This document shows, piece after piece, positions 44,966 to 53,995 of a stretch of 64,000 nt of DNA; within the stretch, counting starts at the first letter, position 1, and each line of letters starts with the position of its first letter. Under the pieces are notes generated by a model, which was given only the letters and a program-made list of their open reading frames with translations, had not been told where the DNA came from and ran no database searches. The DNA is from Stigmatella aurantiaca (GTDB lineage: Bacteria; Myxococcota; Myxococcia; Myxococcales; Myxococcaceae): positions 1 through 64,000 of the forward strand of contig NZ_FOAP01000007.1 in assembly GCF_900109545.1 (NCBI RefSeq). The letters are read 5' to 3'. Position numbers and translations under genes: made by a program.

Positions 44966-46048
44966 CTACTTCTTCTTCTTCAACTCCGCGTCGATGATGG
45001 TCTTGAACTCGGAGGCCGGCACCGCGCCCGACAGGGCGATGCCGTTGATGAAAAAGGCTGGGGTGCCGGTGACCCCCACCTTCTCGCCATCGGCCATGTC
45101 CTTCTTGACGAGCTCGGCCTTCTTGTTCGAGTCCAGGCACTCGTTGAAGCGGGCGGAGTCCAGGCCCAGCTCGGTGGCGTACTTCTTCAGGTCCTCCACC
45201 TTGAGGTTCTGCTGGCTGGCGAAGAGCTTGTCGTGGAACTCCCAGAACTTGTTCTGGTCCTGGGCGCAGGCGGAGGCCTCGGCGGCCTTGGGCGCCTCGG
45301 CGTGGAAGCTCAGCGGGAAGTGGCGGAAGACCAGCTTCACCTTGCCCTCATAAGCCTTCAGCACCTCGTCCACGTTCTGGTTGGCCTTGCTGCAGAACGG
45401 GCACTGGAAGTCGCTGAACTCCACGATGGTGATGGGGGCGTTGTCCGGGCCCTTGGAGGGGCCGGTGGCGGCCACTTCCGCGCGCTTCTCGGGCAGGTTG
45501 ATCTGCACCTCGGCCTTGTCCTTCAGCTGGGTGAACAGGGCCTGGGCGTGCTCGCGCTTGGCCTGCTCGCTCAGCATCTTGACGATCTCCGGCTTCACCT
45601 GCTCCAGGGTGACTTCCGGGGGCAGCTGGCCGCCGGCCTTCGCCTGGTCGTAGATCTTCTGGATCTCCGCGTCGGAGGGCGTGGCGACCTTCGACTCCAC
45701 CTCGGCCTTGATGAGCGCGTCCTCGTTCTCCAGGCCGCGCTTCTTGGCCTCGGACTGAACGAGCTTCTCGATGATGTAGCCATCGAGGCCGCGCTTGATG
45801 AGGTCCTGCTTGCGCTTCTCGAGGTCCGCCATGGGAGGACCGATGCGCGAGGTCAGCTCCCCGTACGTCACCTTCTGCTCGGCGCCGTCCAACTTGTAGG
45901 TCGCGACGACCGCGTCGGAGGCGGGCTCACACTGGCCCGCGGAGGCCGTGGGGGCAGAGGTGGCCGGCGACGTCTGCTTGTTGCAGCCGGAGAGGACAGA
46001 GGCCGCAATGAGGGCGGACAGGACAAGACGGAAGGGACGCTGGGACAT
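44966..46048 (-). CDS. SurA-N-like plus DsbA/thioredoxin-fold lipoprotein
   Basis: 360 aa. Lipobox ASVLSGC (C22). Residues about 45-185 resemble the SurA/PrsA N-terminal chaperone helices (LEKRKQDLIKRGLDGYIIEK, IQKIYDQAKAGGQLPPEVT). Residues about 205-360 are a DsbA-type thioredoxin fold: FSDFQCPFCSKANQ (CPFC active site), FRHFPLSFHAEA and the cis-Pro loop VGVTGTPAFFING. It is an envelope thiol-disulfide oxidoreductase fused to a chaperone-like domain, as seen in several deltaproteobacterial proteins. It lies 49 nt downstream of lpxC on the same strand. Confidence 0.88.
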   Translation of the reverse strand: MSQRPFRLVLSALIAASVLSGCNKQTSPATSAPTASAGQCEPASDAVVATYKLDGAEQKVTYGELTSRIGPPMADLEKRKQDLIKRGLDGYIIEKLVQSEAKKRGLENEDALIKAEVESKVATPSDAEIQKIYDQAKAGGQLPPEVTLEQVKPEIVKMLSEQAKREHAQALFTQLKDKAEVQINLPEKRAEVAATGPSKGPDNAPITIVEFSDFQCPFCSKANQNVDEVLKAYEGKVKLVFRHFPLSFHAEAPKAAEASACAQDQNKFWEFHDKLFASQQNLKVEDLKKYATELGLDSARFNECLDSNKKAELVKKDMADGEKVGVTGTPAFFINGIALSGAVPASEFKTIIDAELKKKK

Positions 46049-46097
46049 GGGCCCGGGGTCTTAATCGAGGAGTCCGGGCCTCGCAAAAGAAACTTGG

Positions 46098-47039
46098 CTA
46101 AGCGAGCAGCGGTTCCAGCTCCAGTCCCCCCGGCAACTCCGGAAGGCGAAGCTCCGAGCGCTCCACGTCCATGCGCCGCAGCGGCACCAATTCGTAGCAA
46201 CCCGGGTCCGACAGCACCTTCTGCACCAGCTTGTGGTTGAGGGCGTGGCCCGTCTTGAAGACCTTCAGGTGGCCGATGACGGGGCGCCCGAACAGGGACA
46301 CATCGCCGATGGCGTCGAGGATCTTGTGCCGCACGAACTCGTCCGAGAAGCGCAGGCCCTCGGGGTTGAGGATGGACGCCTCGTCCACGACGATGGCGTT
46401 CTCCAGCGAGCCGCCCCGGGCCAGCCCCAGCTTCTTGAGCATCTCCACATCCCGGAGGAAGCCAAAGGTGCGGGCGCGGGAGATTTCCCCGGAGAAGCTG
46501 CGCTCGGACAGCTCCACCTCGTAGTCCTGGCTGGAGACGAGCGGGTGCTTGAAGTCGATGGAGCAGGTAATACGGAAGCGGCGCGAGGGCACCAGCGTGG
46601 CCTCCTTGTCCCCTTCCGTCACGGTAACGGGCCGCTTGATGACCAGGTAGCTGCGCGGCTCCTCCAGCTCGCGGATGCCCGCGCTCGCCACCATCTGCAC
46701 GAAGTGCGCGGCGCTGCCGTCCATGACGGGCACCTCGGGGCCATCCAGCTCCACGCGCACGTTGTCGATGCCCAGCCCGGCCAGCGCCGAGAGCAGGTGC
46801 TCCACCGTGCCCACCTTCACCCCGTCCTTGCCCAGCGTGGTGGCCATCGCCGTGTCCACCACGTACTCGGACAGCGCGGGGATGAGCACCGGCCGGGGCG
46901 TGTCCGTGCGGACGAAGAGGATGCCATGGTGCGCCGGAGCGGGCCGAAGGGTGAGGTTCACCGTTGCGCCCGAGTGAAGCCCCACTCCCTGGCAGGAGAC
47001 GGAATGGCCGAGCGTGCGCTGGTTGTCGAAGGAAGGCAT
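46098..47039 (-). CDS. lpxC: UDP-3-O-acyl-N-acetylglucosamine deacetylase
   Basis: 313 aa from ATG 47039; an in-frame GTG at 47069 with AGGA nearby is an alternative. It catalyses the committed zinc-dependent step of lipid A synthesis. Conserved elements: QRTLGHSVSCQGVGLHSG, VGTVEHLLSALAGLGIDN (zinc His in EHLLSAL), VPVMDGSAAHFV, ARTFGF, DEFVRHKILDAIGD (zinc His and Asp) and the catalytic His in KTGHALNHKLV. Its presence confirms an LPS-bearing outer membrane. It stands first in a probable transcript with the DsbA-like, DUF4388 and pyrF genes. Confidence 0.97.
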   Translation of the reverse strand: MPSFDNQRTLGHSVSCQGVGLHSGATVNLTLRPAPAHHGILFVRTDTPRPVLIPALSEYVVDTAMATTLGKDGVKVGTVEHLLSALAGLGIDNVRVELDGPEVPVMDGSAAHFVQMVASAGIRELEEPRSYLVIKRPVTVTEGDKEATLVPSRRFRITCSIDFKHPLVSSQDYEVELSERSFSGEISRARTFGFLRDVEMLKKLGLARGGSLENAIVVDEASILNPEGLRFSDEFVRHKILDAIGDVSLFGRPVIGHLKVFKTGHALNHKLVQKVLSDPGCYELVPLRRMDVERSELRLPELPGGLELEPLLA

Positions 47040-47353
47040 TGCCGTGTCGCCTCTTTCACTGACGTTCACTGCGGTCCTGCTGCGATGCGCGAACAGAGCA
47101 AGCTACGTGCCATGTGCTGGAAGGGCCAGGGCCGCTCCGGAGAAGCCCCGGGGGCTTCTATGTCCCGGAAAACCTTGGGGTTTTTCCCTCCCTGCCGAAG
47201 GATTCCGTCCCCCTCGGGGACCGTCCTTCCTCCCGCCGCCACCTCCCTACGCCCTCGACCGTGACATTTCTGTCCGACATCCGTCACTTGGTTGCCCCGA
47301 GGAACGAGCAAGCTGCCCCTCGGCCGTGACGCGCCGGGGTCCATAACGCAAGG
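47040..47353. other. Intergenic region upstream of lpxC
   Basis: No gene is supported here. It contains a perfect 9-bp palindrome arm pair AGAAGCCCC / GGGGCTTCT (47141-47159, one base apart), a small stem GTCCCC-CTC-GGGGAC (47207-47221) and a TGTCCGACA element (47270-47280). These lie in the expected lpxC promoter and leader region on the minus strand. Confidence 0.5.
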
Positions 47354-47385
47354 AAGTGCCTGGAAGCAAACACTCCCAGGCACTT
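47354..47385 (-). terminator. Hairpin downstream of the 47395 gene
   Basis: AAGTGCCTGG (47354-47363) and CCAGGCACTT (47376-47385) form a perfect 10-bp stem with a 12-nt loop, 9 nt beyond the minus-strand stop at 47395. The tail reads CCTTGCGTT rather than a U run. Confidence 0.55.
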
Positions 47386-47394
47386 GGCGGATGT

Positions 47395-48885
47395 TCAGTG
47401 GGGGGCGGGGGCCAGGAAGCGGTCCCGGAGGGCCTCGGCTTCCAGACGATCAAAAGTACGGCCGCGCAGGAGCACCCGCCGGCTCACGGAGGCGAAGGTG
47501 CTCTCCAGCGTTTGCGAGAAGCGGCGCAGGTCCTCGATGAGGCGCTGGCGGATGCTGGGCCCCTCGGGCGGCCAGGGCAGCTCCATCAAGAGCGCGGTGA
47601 AGCGATCGAAGGGCTCGTAGTCCGAGTAGCGCAGGAGCTGATAGCTCACCTCCTGGAAGTAACCGAAGTAGGACTTGAGCGCGGAGAGCGCCGCCTCGGC
47701 GGCCGGCAGCGACTCGCCCGACAGGGCGTGCTCGGTGGCGCGGCACAATTGCCCGAAGACCCACAGGTCCTTGCGCAGCCGCAGGGCCATCTCCTCCGGG
47801 GCGGCAAGCCGCGCGAAGGTCCCTTCCCCGCCGTTGCTGCTCGGCTCGAGCGCCTCGGCCAAGGCCACCACCTGGCCCTGCAGGAGCGTGGTGAAGGCGG
47901 CGGCGGCCTGCATGGGCGCATCCGGCTCGCTGTCCAGCGACACCAGCACCTCGCGGGAGATGCGCTCCGTCTCCTTCATGATGTCCCGCGCGGAGCGAAG
48001 GCCCACGGCCTTGAGGCGCTTGGGCCCCACCCCGGTGGCGAACTCCTGGCGCAGGTACCCCACGAGGCTCACCGCCTCGCTGCGCACCAGCGCGAGCACC
48101 ACCCGCGCCCGCGGCGGAGGCGGATCCTCCCCATCCCGCCCCACATAAGAGAGGTAGTGCAGCAGGCGGAACAGGGCGAGGAACGCCGTGGTGAACAGGC
48201 GCCGGATGTCCTCCGGCTGCTGGGCGAGCAGATCCAGCACGTGGACCGAGTGAATGCGGTCATACTCGATGTGAAATTCGAGCGGCCGGAAGGGACGGAA
48301 GTAGCGGTTGAGGACGATCTCCCGGAGGGCCAGGTTGCCCACATCCGAGAAGAGGCCCAAGCCACAGGTGGGCAGCTTCAGCAGGTGGTCGATGAGGTTG
48401 CGCAGCGACTCGAACGACTCGCGCAACACGAAGAGGCTCTCCTGGGGCGTGTCCTGGTCCAGCTCCTCCTCCAGGAAGGCGCGGCGGACCCGGTCATCGG
48501 CCAGCTGCGTCTCCACATACTTGCGGAACACCAGCTTCGAGTCCGAGTCGGGATCCAACAGGCGGCGCGCGATGCGGATGGCGCGGTGGATGGCGTCGCG
48601 GACATCGCCCAGCTCGGAGCGGAAGTCGCGGGTGACCAGGGGGCGCGCCTGGGCATCCAGCACCCCGTTGTGGAGGTTGAAGTAGCGCTCCACGCCGCGC
48701 AGCAGCATCTCGAACTCGAAGAGCTGCTCCTCGCGGCCCTCCACGTTGACGCCGCGCAACCAGCGCTCGCGCTCGGCGAGGTAGCCAAAGCGCGAGGACT
48801 GCGTGGCGCGCATCAGGTCCGCGTAGAAATCCCGGGCCACGCGGGGGGGCGGCGGGACCGGCTGCTTGGCGCGTGCCTGGCTCAT
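47395..48885 (-). CDS. Large helical protein of unknown function next to ruvB
   Basis: 496 aa from ATG 48885 (GAGGGAA about 10 nt upstream; GTG 48894 is an alternative). No signal peptide, no membrane segment and no motif I recognise. The sequence is almost entirely helical, acidic/basic mixed, with a Pro-rich N-terminus (KQPVPPPPRVARDFYADLMR) and long amphipathic helices (ALHYL-type segments such as RLLHYLSYVGRDGEDPPPPR). It starts 17 nt after the ruvB stop on the same strand and is likely cotranscribed. Helical-repeat scaffolding is a guess. Confidence 0.7.
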   Translation of the reverse strand: MSQARAKQPVPPPPRVARDFYADLMRATQSSRFGYLAERERWLRGVNVEGREEQLFEFEMLLRGVERYFNLHNGVLDAQARPLVTRDFRSELGDVRDAIHRAIRIARRLLDPDSDSKLVFRKYVETQLADDRVRRAFLEEELDQDTPQESLFVLRESFESLRNLIDHLLKLPTCGLGLFSDVGNLALREIVLNRYFRPFRPLEFHIEYDRIHSVHVLDLLAQQPEDIRRLFTTAFLALFRLLHYLSYVGRDGEDPPPPRARVVLALVRSEAVSLVGYLRQEFATGVGPKRLKAVGLRSARDIMKETERISREVLVSLDSEPDAPMQAAAAFTTLLQGQVVALAEALEPSSNGGEGTFARLAAPEEMALRLRKDLWVFGQLCRATEHALSGESLPAAEAALSALKSYFGYFQEVSYQLLRYSDYEPFDRFTALLMELPWPPEGPSIRQRLIEDLRRFSQTLESTFASVSRRVLLRGRTFDRLEAEALRDRFLAPAPH

Positions 48886-48902
48886 CGGAAGCACTTCCCT
48901 CG

Positions 48903-49937
48903 TCAGAAGAGGCTCCCCTGCGGGGAGGCGGGCGGAGGAGCCCTCTTGAAATAACCGTAGGCCCGGTGGGTCGCCATGCGGCCACGGGGTGTGCGCTGGA
49001 GGAAACCCTCCTGGAGGAGGTAGGGCTCGTACACATCCTCGATGGAGTCGCGCTGCTCGCCCACACTGGCGGCGATGGTCTCCACCCCCACCGGGCCGCC
49101 CCCGAACTTGTCGATGATGGTCAGCAAAATCTTGCGATCCATGGAATCCAGGCCGCTGGCATCCACGCCCAGCCGGTCCAGGGAGTCGCTGGCCAGCGCC
49201 TGAGTGATGCGGCCCTCGCCCTCCACCTGGGCGAAGTCGCGCAACCGGCGCAGCAACCGGTTGGCGATGCGGGGCGTGCCGCGGGAGCGGGTGGAGACTT
49301 CCCTGCTGGCCTCGCGATCCAGGGGAACCCCGAGGATGCGCGCCGAGCGGTTGAGGATCATCTCCAGGTACTTGGGCTCGTAGTAGTCCAAGCGCTCCTG
49401 AATCTGGAACCGGTCCCGGAGGGGCGAGGTGAGCAGGCCCGTGCGGGTGGTGGCGCCGATGAGGGTGAAGGGCGGCAGGTCGATCTTCATCGCGCGCGCG
49501 GCAGGGCCCGTGTCGATGGTGATGTCCAGCCGGAAGTCCTCCATCGCCGGGTAGAGGTACTCCTCGACGGCGGCATTGAGCCGGTGGATCTCGTCGATGA
49601 AGAGCACGTCGCGCTCGTTGAGGTTGGTGAGCAGGCCGGCCAGGTCCCCCTTGCGCTCGAGCGCGGGACCGCTGGTGACATGGATGCCCACGCCCAGCTC
49701 GGAGGCGATGATGTGCGCCAGCGACGTCTTGCCCAGGCCCGGAGGCCCCGAGAAGAGACAGTGGTCGAGCGCATCCCGGCGCTGGCTGGAGGCCCGGACG
49801 TAGACCTTGAGCTTCTCGACAACGGTGCCCTGGCCCACGTACTCGTCGAAGGTCCGGGGGCGCAGGGAGGCCTCCAGACGGACATCGTCCCCCAGCACCT
49901 CTTCCGACAACGTATCGGACTTCCGCTTCGTGGCCAT
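48903..49937 (-). CDS. ruvB: Holliday junction branch-migration helicase RuvB
   Basis: 344 aa from ATG 49937, matching the normal RuvB length; the frame is open to 49982 without similarity. The AAA+ hexamer drives branch migration with RuvA. Signatures: [11 protein letters not shown], Walker [17 protein letters not shown], Walker [43 protein letters not shown] (sensor 1 and arginine finger) and the C-terminal winged helix ending [17 protein letters not shown]. ruvA and ruvC are not adjacent. Confidence 0.97.
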   Translation of the reverse strand: MATKRKSDTLSEEVLGDDVRLEASLRPRTFDEYVGQGTVVEKLKVYVRASSQRRDALDHCLFSGPPGLGKTSLAHIIASELGVGIHVTSGPALERKGDLAGLLTNLNERDVLFIDEIHRLNAAVEEYLYPAMEDFRLDITIDTGPAARAMKIDLPPFTLIGATTRTGLLTSPLRDRFQIQERLDYYEPKYLEMILNRSARILGVPLDREASREVSTRSRGTPRIANRLLRRLRDFAQVEGEGRITQALASDSLDRLGVDASGLDSMDRKILLTIIDKFGGGPVGVETIAASVGEQRDSIEDVYEPYLLQEGFLQRTPRGRMATHRAYGYFKRAPPPASPQGSLF

Positions 49938-50038
49938 GTCAGTGCTCACCCTACCAAGAACGGCGCGCGTGTCGCCGTTCATCTCCCGGCGGTAGACTCG
50001 TGCGCCACGCCGGCCGGCTGTCCAGGGGGCACGAACCC

Positions 50039-51268
50039 GTGAAGGGCCTCGTCTTCGATTTGTCCTTGCCCAAGTACGTCCTCGCCAAGGGGCTGGGACG
50101 GCTGTACCCCAAGCTTCACTACGGCCTGGGAAGCTGTCTTTCCCTGAGAGAGCTGCCCTCCCCGGCCCTCCCGGGGCCCGGCTGGGTCCGCTTGAAGCCC
50201 CGGCTGGCGGGGCTCTGTGGCTCGGACCTGGCCACCCTCTTCTTCAAGGTCAGCCTCCAGCTGGAACCCTTCAATAGCTTCCCCGCCGTGCTGGGACACG
50301 AGATCCTCGCCACGACAGAAGAGGACGGTCCGGGACTGGAGGCCGGGCAGCGGGTGGCCGTGGATCCGCTGCTGCCCTGCCGCTTGAGAGGACTCGCCCC
50401 CCCGTGCAAGCCCTGTGCGGCCGGACAGGAGAACGGGTGCGAGCGCACCGCGGACGGCTGCCTCGCCGCGGGCCAGATGCTCGGCTACCAGCGAGACCTG
50501 CCCGGCGGCATGGGCACGGGGATGGTGGCCCACCCTTCCCAGCTCCACCCCTTGCCTCCGGGCGTCTCGGACAAGGCAGGGGTGCTGGTGGAGCCGCTGG
50601 CGGTGGGCCTCCACGCCGTCCTCAAGGTGCCCCTGAAACCCGAGGACCGGGTGCTCGTCATCGGCGGAGGCGCCGTGGCCTTCGCGGTGCTGTGGGCGAT
50701 TCGGGCATTGGGCTGCCGCAACCCGGTGACGCTGCTGGCGGCCGAGGAGTACCAGCGGAAGCTGGCCCTGCAGCTCGGCGCGGATGACACCGTGCTCGTG
50801 CAGGAGGACGCGGCGGAGGCCCGGGAAGTCGCCCGGCTGACCGGCGCCCGGCTGTACAAACCCATCCTCGGCCCCCCCACGCTCACCGGAGGCTTCGAGG
50901 TAACGATCGACTGTATCGGCAGCCCTGCCTCCGTCCAGGACTCGCTGCGCTACACCCGGGCGTTGGGGAAAGTGGTGCTGGTGGGGGCCGCAGGGCTCCT
51001 CAACGGGGTGGACTGGACCATGGTGTGGCGCCATGAGCTGACCGTGCTGGGCTCGTACGTGTATGGCACGGAGACCTTCCGGGGCGAGCGGAAGCACACC
51101 TTCGACTTGGTGCTGGAGCTGCTCTCCCGGCGCGAGGGGCCGGATCCCTCGGTGCTCGTCACCCACCTCTTTCCGCTCTCGCGGTACCAGGAGGCCATCG
51201 AGGCCAACCTGGCACGGGGGCGCTGGCAGTCCGTGAAAACCGCTTTCGACCTGACGGTGAACCCATGA
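50039..51268 (+). CDS. Zinc-dependent MDR alcohol dehydrogenase-like protein
   Basis: 409 aa from GTG 50039, with AGGGGG about 9 nt upstream. Medium-chain dehydrogenase features: catalytic zinc Cys in [14 protein letters not shown] for the following ligand, structural zinc cysteines in [16 protein letters not shown], and the Rossmann motif [11 protein letters not shown]. The C-terminal half ends in the usual [13 protein letters not shown] segment. Substrate is not predictable; the family includes threonine and sorbitol dehydrogenases. It overlaps the MBL-fold gene by 4 nt (ATGA), so the two work from one transcript. Confidence 0.85.
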   Translation: MKGLVFDLSLPKYVLAKGLGRLYPKLHYGLGSCLSLRELPSPALPGPGWVRLKPRLAGLCGSDLATLFFKVSLQLEPFNSFPAVLGHEILATTEEDGPGLEAGQRVAVDPLLPCRLRGLAPPCKPCAAGQENGCERTADGCLAAGQMLGYQRDLPGGMGTGMVAHPSQLHPLPPGVSDKAGVLVEPLAVGLHAVLKVPLKPEDRVLVIGGGAVAFAVLWAIRALGCRNPVTLLAAEEYQRKLALQLGADDTVLVQEDAAEAREVARLTGARLYKPILGPPTLTGGFEVTIDCIGSPASVQDSLRYTRALGKVVLVGAAGLLNGVDWTMVWRHELTVLGSYVYGTETFRGERKHTFDLVLELLSRREGPDPSVLVTHLFPLSRYQEAIEANLARGRWQSVKTAFDLTVNP

Positions 51269-52335
51269 CGTCGAGCTTCCGCCCCCTGCCCTCCCTGGCC
51301 GCTGCCCGCGCCGAGCCCATTGCCGGCCTTCGCCTCCAGCACCTCCGCCGCGCCGCGCAGGAGGCCCGGGAAACCTTCGTGGCCGAGGGCCCCGTGGCCG
51401 CGGTGGCCACCTGTGACTTGATCACCTTCCCCTACCCGGCCCAGTTCGCTTTCAGCGGGGCAGCCCTGTCCCCGGTGCCCTACGTGATGATGACCAACCG
51501 GATGCAGGTGGTGCAGTTCCGCGAGGGCGGGACGCTGCGCACGCTGCTCTTCAACCCCAGCGACTACGAGCGGGGCTACGCGGCGCCCTTCTACCGGAGC
51601 CTGCGCGAGCGCTACGGCGCCTTCGTCGCGGACAAGATGATGAGCACGCGGCACGGCACGGTGGAGGGCCACCTGGCGGCGCTGGGGCTGAAGCCCGAGG
51701 ACGTGGACTACCTCGCCTTCGACCACCTGCACGTCCAGGATGTCCGCCGCTGGCTGGGCGGCACGGGCGACCCGGCCTACTTCCCCCGGGCGAAGCTCCT
51801 GGTGCAGCGCGCCGAGTGGGAGGCCGTGAAGCACCTGCACCCGATGCAGACGGTCTGGTACGTGCCGGACGGCACGGCGGGAGTCCCCGAGGACCGCATC
51901 AAGCTGCTGGAGGGCGACGTGTGGCTGGGCCCGGGGGCCGCCATCCTGGCCACGCCCGGGCACACGCTGGGGAACATGTCCCTGGCCGTGGCCACGGGCA
52001 AGGAGGTCTTCGTGGTGAGTGAGAACGGCGTGGCCACGGAGAGCTACACGCCGCTGCAGTCCGCCATCCCGGGCATGCGCTCCTTCGCCGAGCACATGGG
52101 CCTGGAAGTGGTGCTCAACGGCAACACCCGCGAGCACTCCCTGGATCAGTACTCCTCCATGGTGGTGGAGAAGCTGTTCGCGGGGCCTTCGGCGGTGGAA
52201 GAAGCGTTCGTGAACTTCCACCCCTCCTCCCTGCTCACGGCCTCCCTGATGGCGCCAGGGGTGTCCCCCACGGTGGTCTTGCCCGCGCCCCACTTTGGAG
52301 AGATCCGCCCGGCGTCAGCGCGCCGGGCGGCGTGA
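51265..52335 (+). CDS. MBL-fold metallo-hydrolase
   Basis: 356 aa, cytoplasmic. The metallo-beta-lactamase fold is seen in YLAFDHLHVQDVRRW (a degenerate HxHxDH with HLHVQD), ILATPGHTLGNMSLAV (His ligand) and FVVSENGVATE. The first motif has D and H in altered positions compared with glyoxalase II or lactonases, so metal content may differ. Translationally coupled to the dehydrogenase upstream, which suggests sequential steps on one metabolite (oxidation then hydrolysis); this is inference. Its 3' end carries a terminator-like stem. Confidence 0.8.
   Translation: MTSSFRPLPSLAAARAEPIAGLRLQHLRRAAQEARETFVAEGPVAAVATCDLITFPYPAQFAFSGAALSPVPYVMMTNRMQVVQFREGGTLRTLLFNPSDYERGYAAPFYRSLRERYGAFVADKMMSTRHGTVEGHLAALGLKPEDVDYLAFDHLHVQDVRRWLGGTGDPAYFPRAKLLVQRAEWEAVKHLHPMQTVWYVPDGTAGVPEDRIKLLEGDVWLGPGAAILATPGHTLGNMSLAVATGKEVFVVSENGVATESYTPLQSAIPGMRSFAEHMGLEVVLNGNTREHSLDQYSSMVVEKLFAGPSAVEEAFVNFHPSSLLTASLMAPGVSPTVVLPAPHFGEIRPASARRAA
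52305..52330. terminator. Hairpin overlapping the MBL gene 3' end, between convergent genes
   Basis: CCGCCCGGCG (52305-52314) and CGCCGGGCGG (52321-52330) form a perfect 10-bp stem with loop TCAGCG, inside the last codons of the plus gene and 14 nt beyond the minus-strand stop at 52344. Confidence 0.5.
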
Positions 52336-52343
52336 ACCCGGCG

Positions 52344-53006
52344 TCAGTAGGAGTAGATCACAGGCGCCTGGGCGCTCGTGAAGAATCCAGGGAACACCGC
52401 AGTGTATTGGGTCGCGGTTCCATGCGCGCACCCCGTGGTGGAGTAGTTGTAACAAATGACATTCCCCCCTGCCTGTCCCTGAACCACCAGGGTCGCGTGG
52501 TTGTAGACGGAAAGCTGGGTCACGGACGCCGACCCTGGGCCGCCGCCGCCGCCGCCCGGCGGCTGGTAGCCTCCGCTCAGCGAGGCATGCCTCAGGACGC
52601 TGGTTGTATTCAGATCCGCCTGGACGACATGGGCCCGGGAGAAGAATCCCATGCCCCGGATGGTGTACCACTCGTTATACCCAACCACGAACCCGGCCTG
52701 CTCCACGTTGATGAAGATGTCCGGCTCGTACGTGGACGTTCCCACGAAGGTGGAGGCAGGCGCCGTCTGACAGGTGCCAGAGGGATCCGCCTCGATACGG
52801 GCGTAGATATTGAACGGCGGCGCGGGATAGCCGGTGATCTGATCCTGCTCGACCCGGACCTTGTACGTGCAGCCATTCCAAACCGCTTGAACTTCCTTGC
52901 TGAACCCGATCTGCGCCTTGCCGAACTCCCCCCCGGCGGCTGCGGCCCCCATGGGCGAAACCAGAGCAACGGCAACTCCCAAAGCAAACGTCCCCATCCA
53001 ACGCAT
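52344..53006 (-). CDS. Secreted protein of unknown function
   Basis: 220 aa from ATG 53006, with GGGAGGG 7 nt upstream and a Sec signal right after it ([20 protein letters not shown]). The mature protein is beta-rich and polar, with four Cys likely to pair ([30 protein letters not shown]), and a Gly run [10 protein letters not shown] at about 155-165 acting as a hinge. No family recognised. It is divergent from the next secreted-protein gene. Confidence 0.65.
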   Translation of the reverse strand: MRWMGTFALGVAVALVSPMGAAAAGGEFGKAQIGFSKEVQAVWNGCTYKVRVEQDQITGYPAPPFNIYARIEADPSGTCQTAPASTFVGTSTYEPDIFINVEQAGFVVGYNEWYTIRGMGFFSRAHVVQADLNTTSVLRHASLSGGYQPPGGGGGGPGSASVTQLSVYNHATLVVQGQAGGNVICYNYSTTGCAHGTATQYTAVFPGFFTSAQAPVIYSY

Positions 53007-53188
53007 GGTTGACCCTCCCGTTGATGCCTGACTCAGTGAAGGGGCAAACCTTACAAGGCGGTGTCGAGAAAGACATGTCCATAACGTCACAAGCGCGCGT
53101 GTATGCGAATGAGAGATCTCATGACACAAGGTGTTCCCCAACAGCACTGAACCACTGTAAGATTCGCGCCCTTCCGCAAAGGGCTCAC

Positions 53189-53989
53189 ATGCACCGTACT
53201 TGGATCCCCGCTGTCATGCTGTTGGCGCTGCTCGTTGCCATGCCGGACAAGGCCCACGCCGATGGGCTCGGCCACATCCCCTATGGGGACAATTGCTGGG
53301 GGGGCACCCCGGACGCCGACCGGGACGGGCTCGCCGACGCGTGCGAGTACCAGCTCGCCTATGGTTTCATGCCGCTCTTCTGGTTCGACGGCGGCGAGAG
53401 TGGCCATGCCCGGCGGCCCTACTACGCCGTGAAGAGCACCAGCTTCGCCACCCGCACGGTGCAGATCCTCTACCTGGACACCTTCTTCGATGACACCGGC
53501 GTCACCACCGGGCACGACGGCGACCCCGAGTTTCAAATCTTCGAGGTCCATTACTCCGGCGGCCGGTGGTATCTCGATTGGGCCTACCTGTCCGCCCACC
53601 GCAAGAGCAGCTGCGACTCCTCGGCCTGGTACTCCTACAGCCAGCTCGAATACGACACGGCGAGCGACGCTCGCAATGGCTACCGGGGCTGGCCAGTCCT
53701 CTACGTCGCCGAGGACAAGCACGCCACCTACAACACCCTGAGCACCTGCGACCAGGGCTGCTTCCTCCAAGACTACTGCAGCCGCCATACCTCGCAGTTC
53801 CTCGACCCGGCGGACCGGCTCGTCTCAAGGAACGTGGGCTCGACGGCGGTCCAGCTCATCAACTCCGTCACCCTCAATGGCAAGACCGAGCGTCTGCTCG
53901 ATGATGCACCGTTCAAAGGATGGGATGACCAGTGGCACCGGCCCAACTCGGAAGGGTACGGCCGCCACCTGAAGGACTTCGGGTTCTAA
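53189..53989 (+). CDS. Secreted Cys-rich protein with a thrombospondin-3-like calcium loop
   Basis: 266 aa from ATG 53189 (AAAGGG 6 nt upstream; the frame is open to 53009 without features). Signal peptide [17 protein letters not shown]. The mature N-terminus has [20 protein letters not shown], a DxDxDG-type calcium loop enclosed by Cys as in thrombospondin type-3 repeats. The rest is a compact domain with [39 protein letters not shown] and [11 protein letters not shown]. The layout recalls Vps62-like/insecticidal-toxin-associated secreted domains, but I cannot name the family with confidence. Confidence 0.65.
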   Translation: MHRTWIPAVMLLALLVAMPDKAHADGLGHIPYGDNCWGGTPDADRDGLADACEYQLAYGFMPLFWFDGGESGHARRPYYAVKSTSFATRTVQILYLDTFFDDTGVTTGHDGDPEFQIFEVHYSGGRWYLDWAYLSAHRKSSCDSSAWYSYSQLEYDTASDARNGYRGWPVLYVAEDKHATYNTLSTCDQGCFLQDYCSRHTSQFLDPADRLVSRNVGSTAVQLINSVTLNGKTERLLDDAPFKGWDDQWHRPNSEGYGRHLKDFGF

Positions 53990-53995
53990 GGCCGG

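Noticed and set aside
47141-47159. Palindrome AGAAGCCCC-G-GGGGCTTCT as a terminator
   Set aside because: It lies between the divergent side of lpxC and the end of another gene, too far from either stop codon, with no U tract; noted only as part of the intergenic region.
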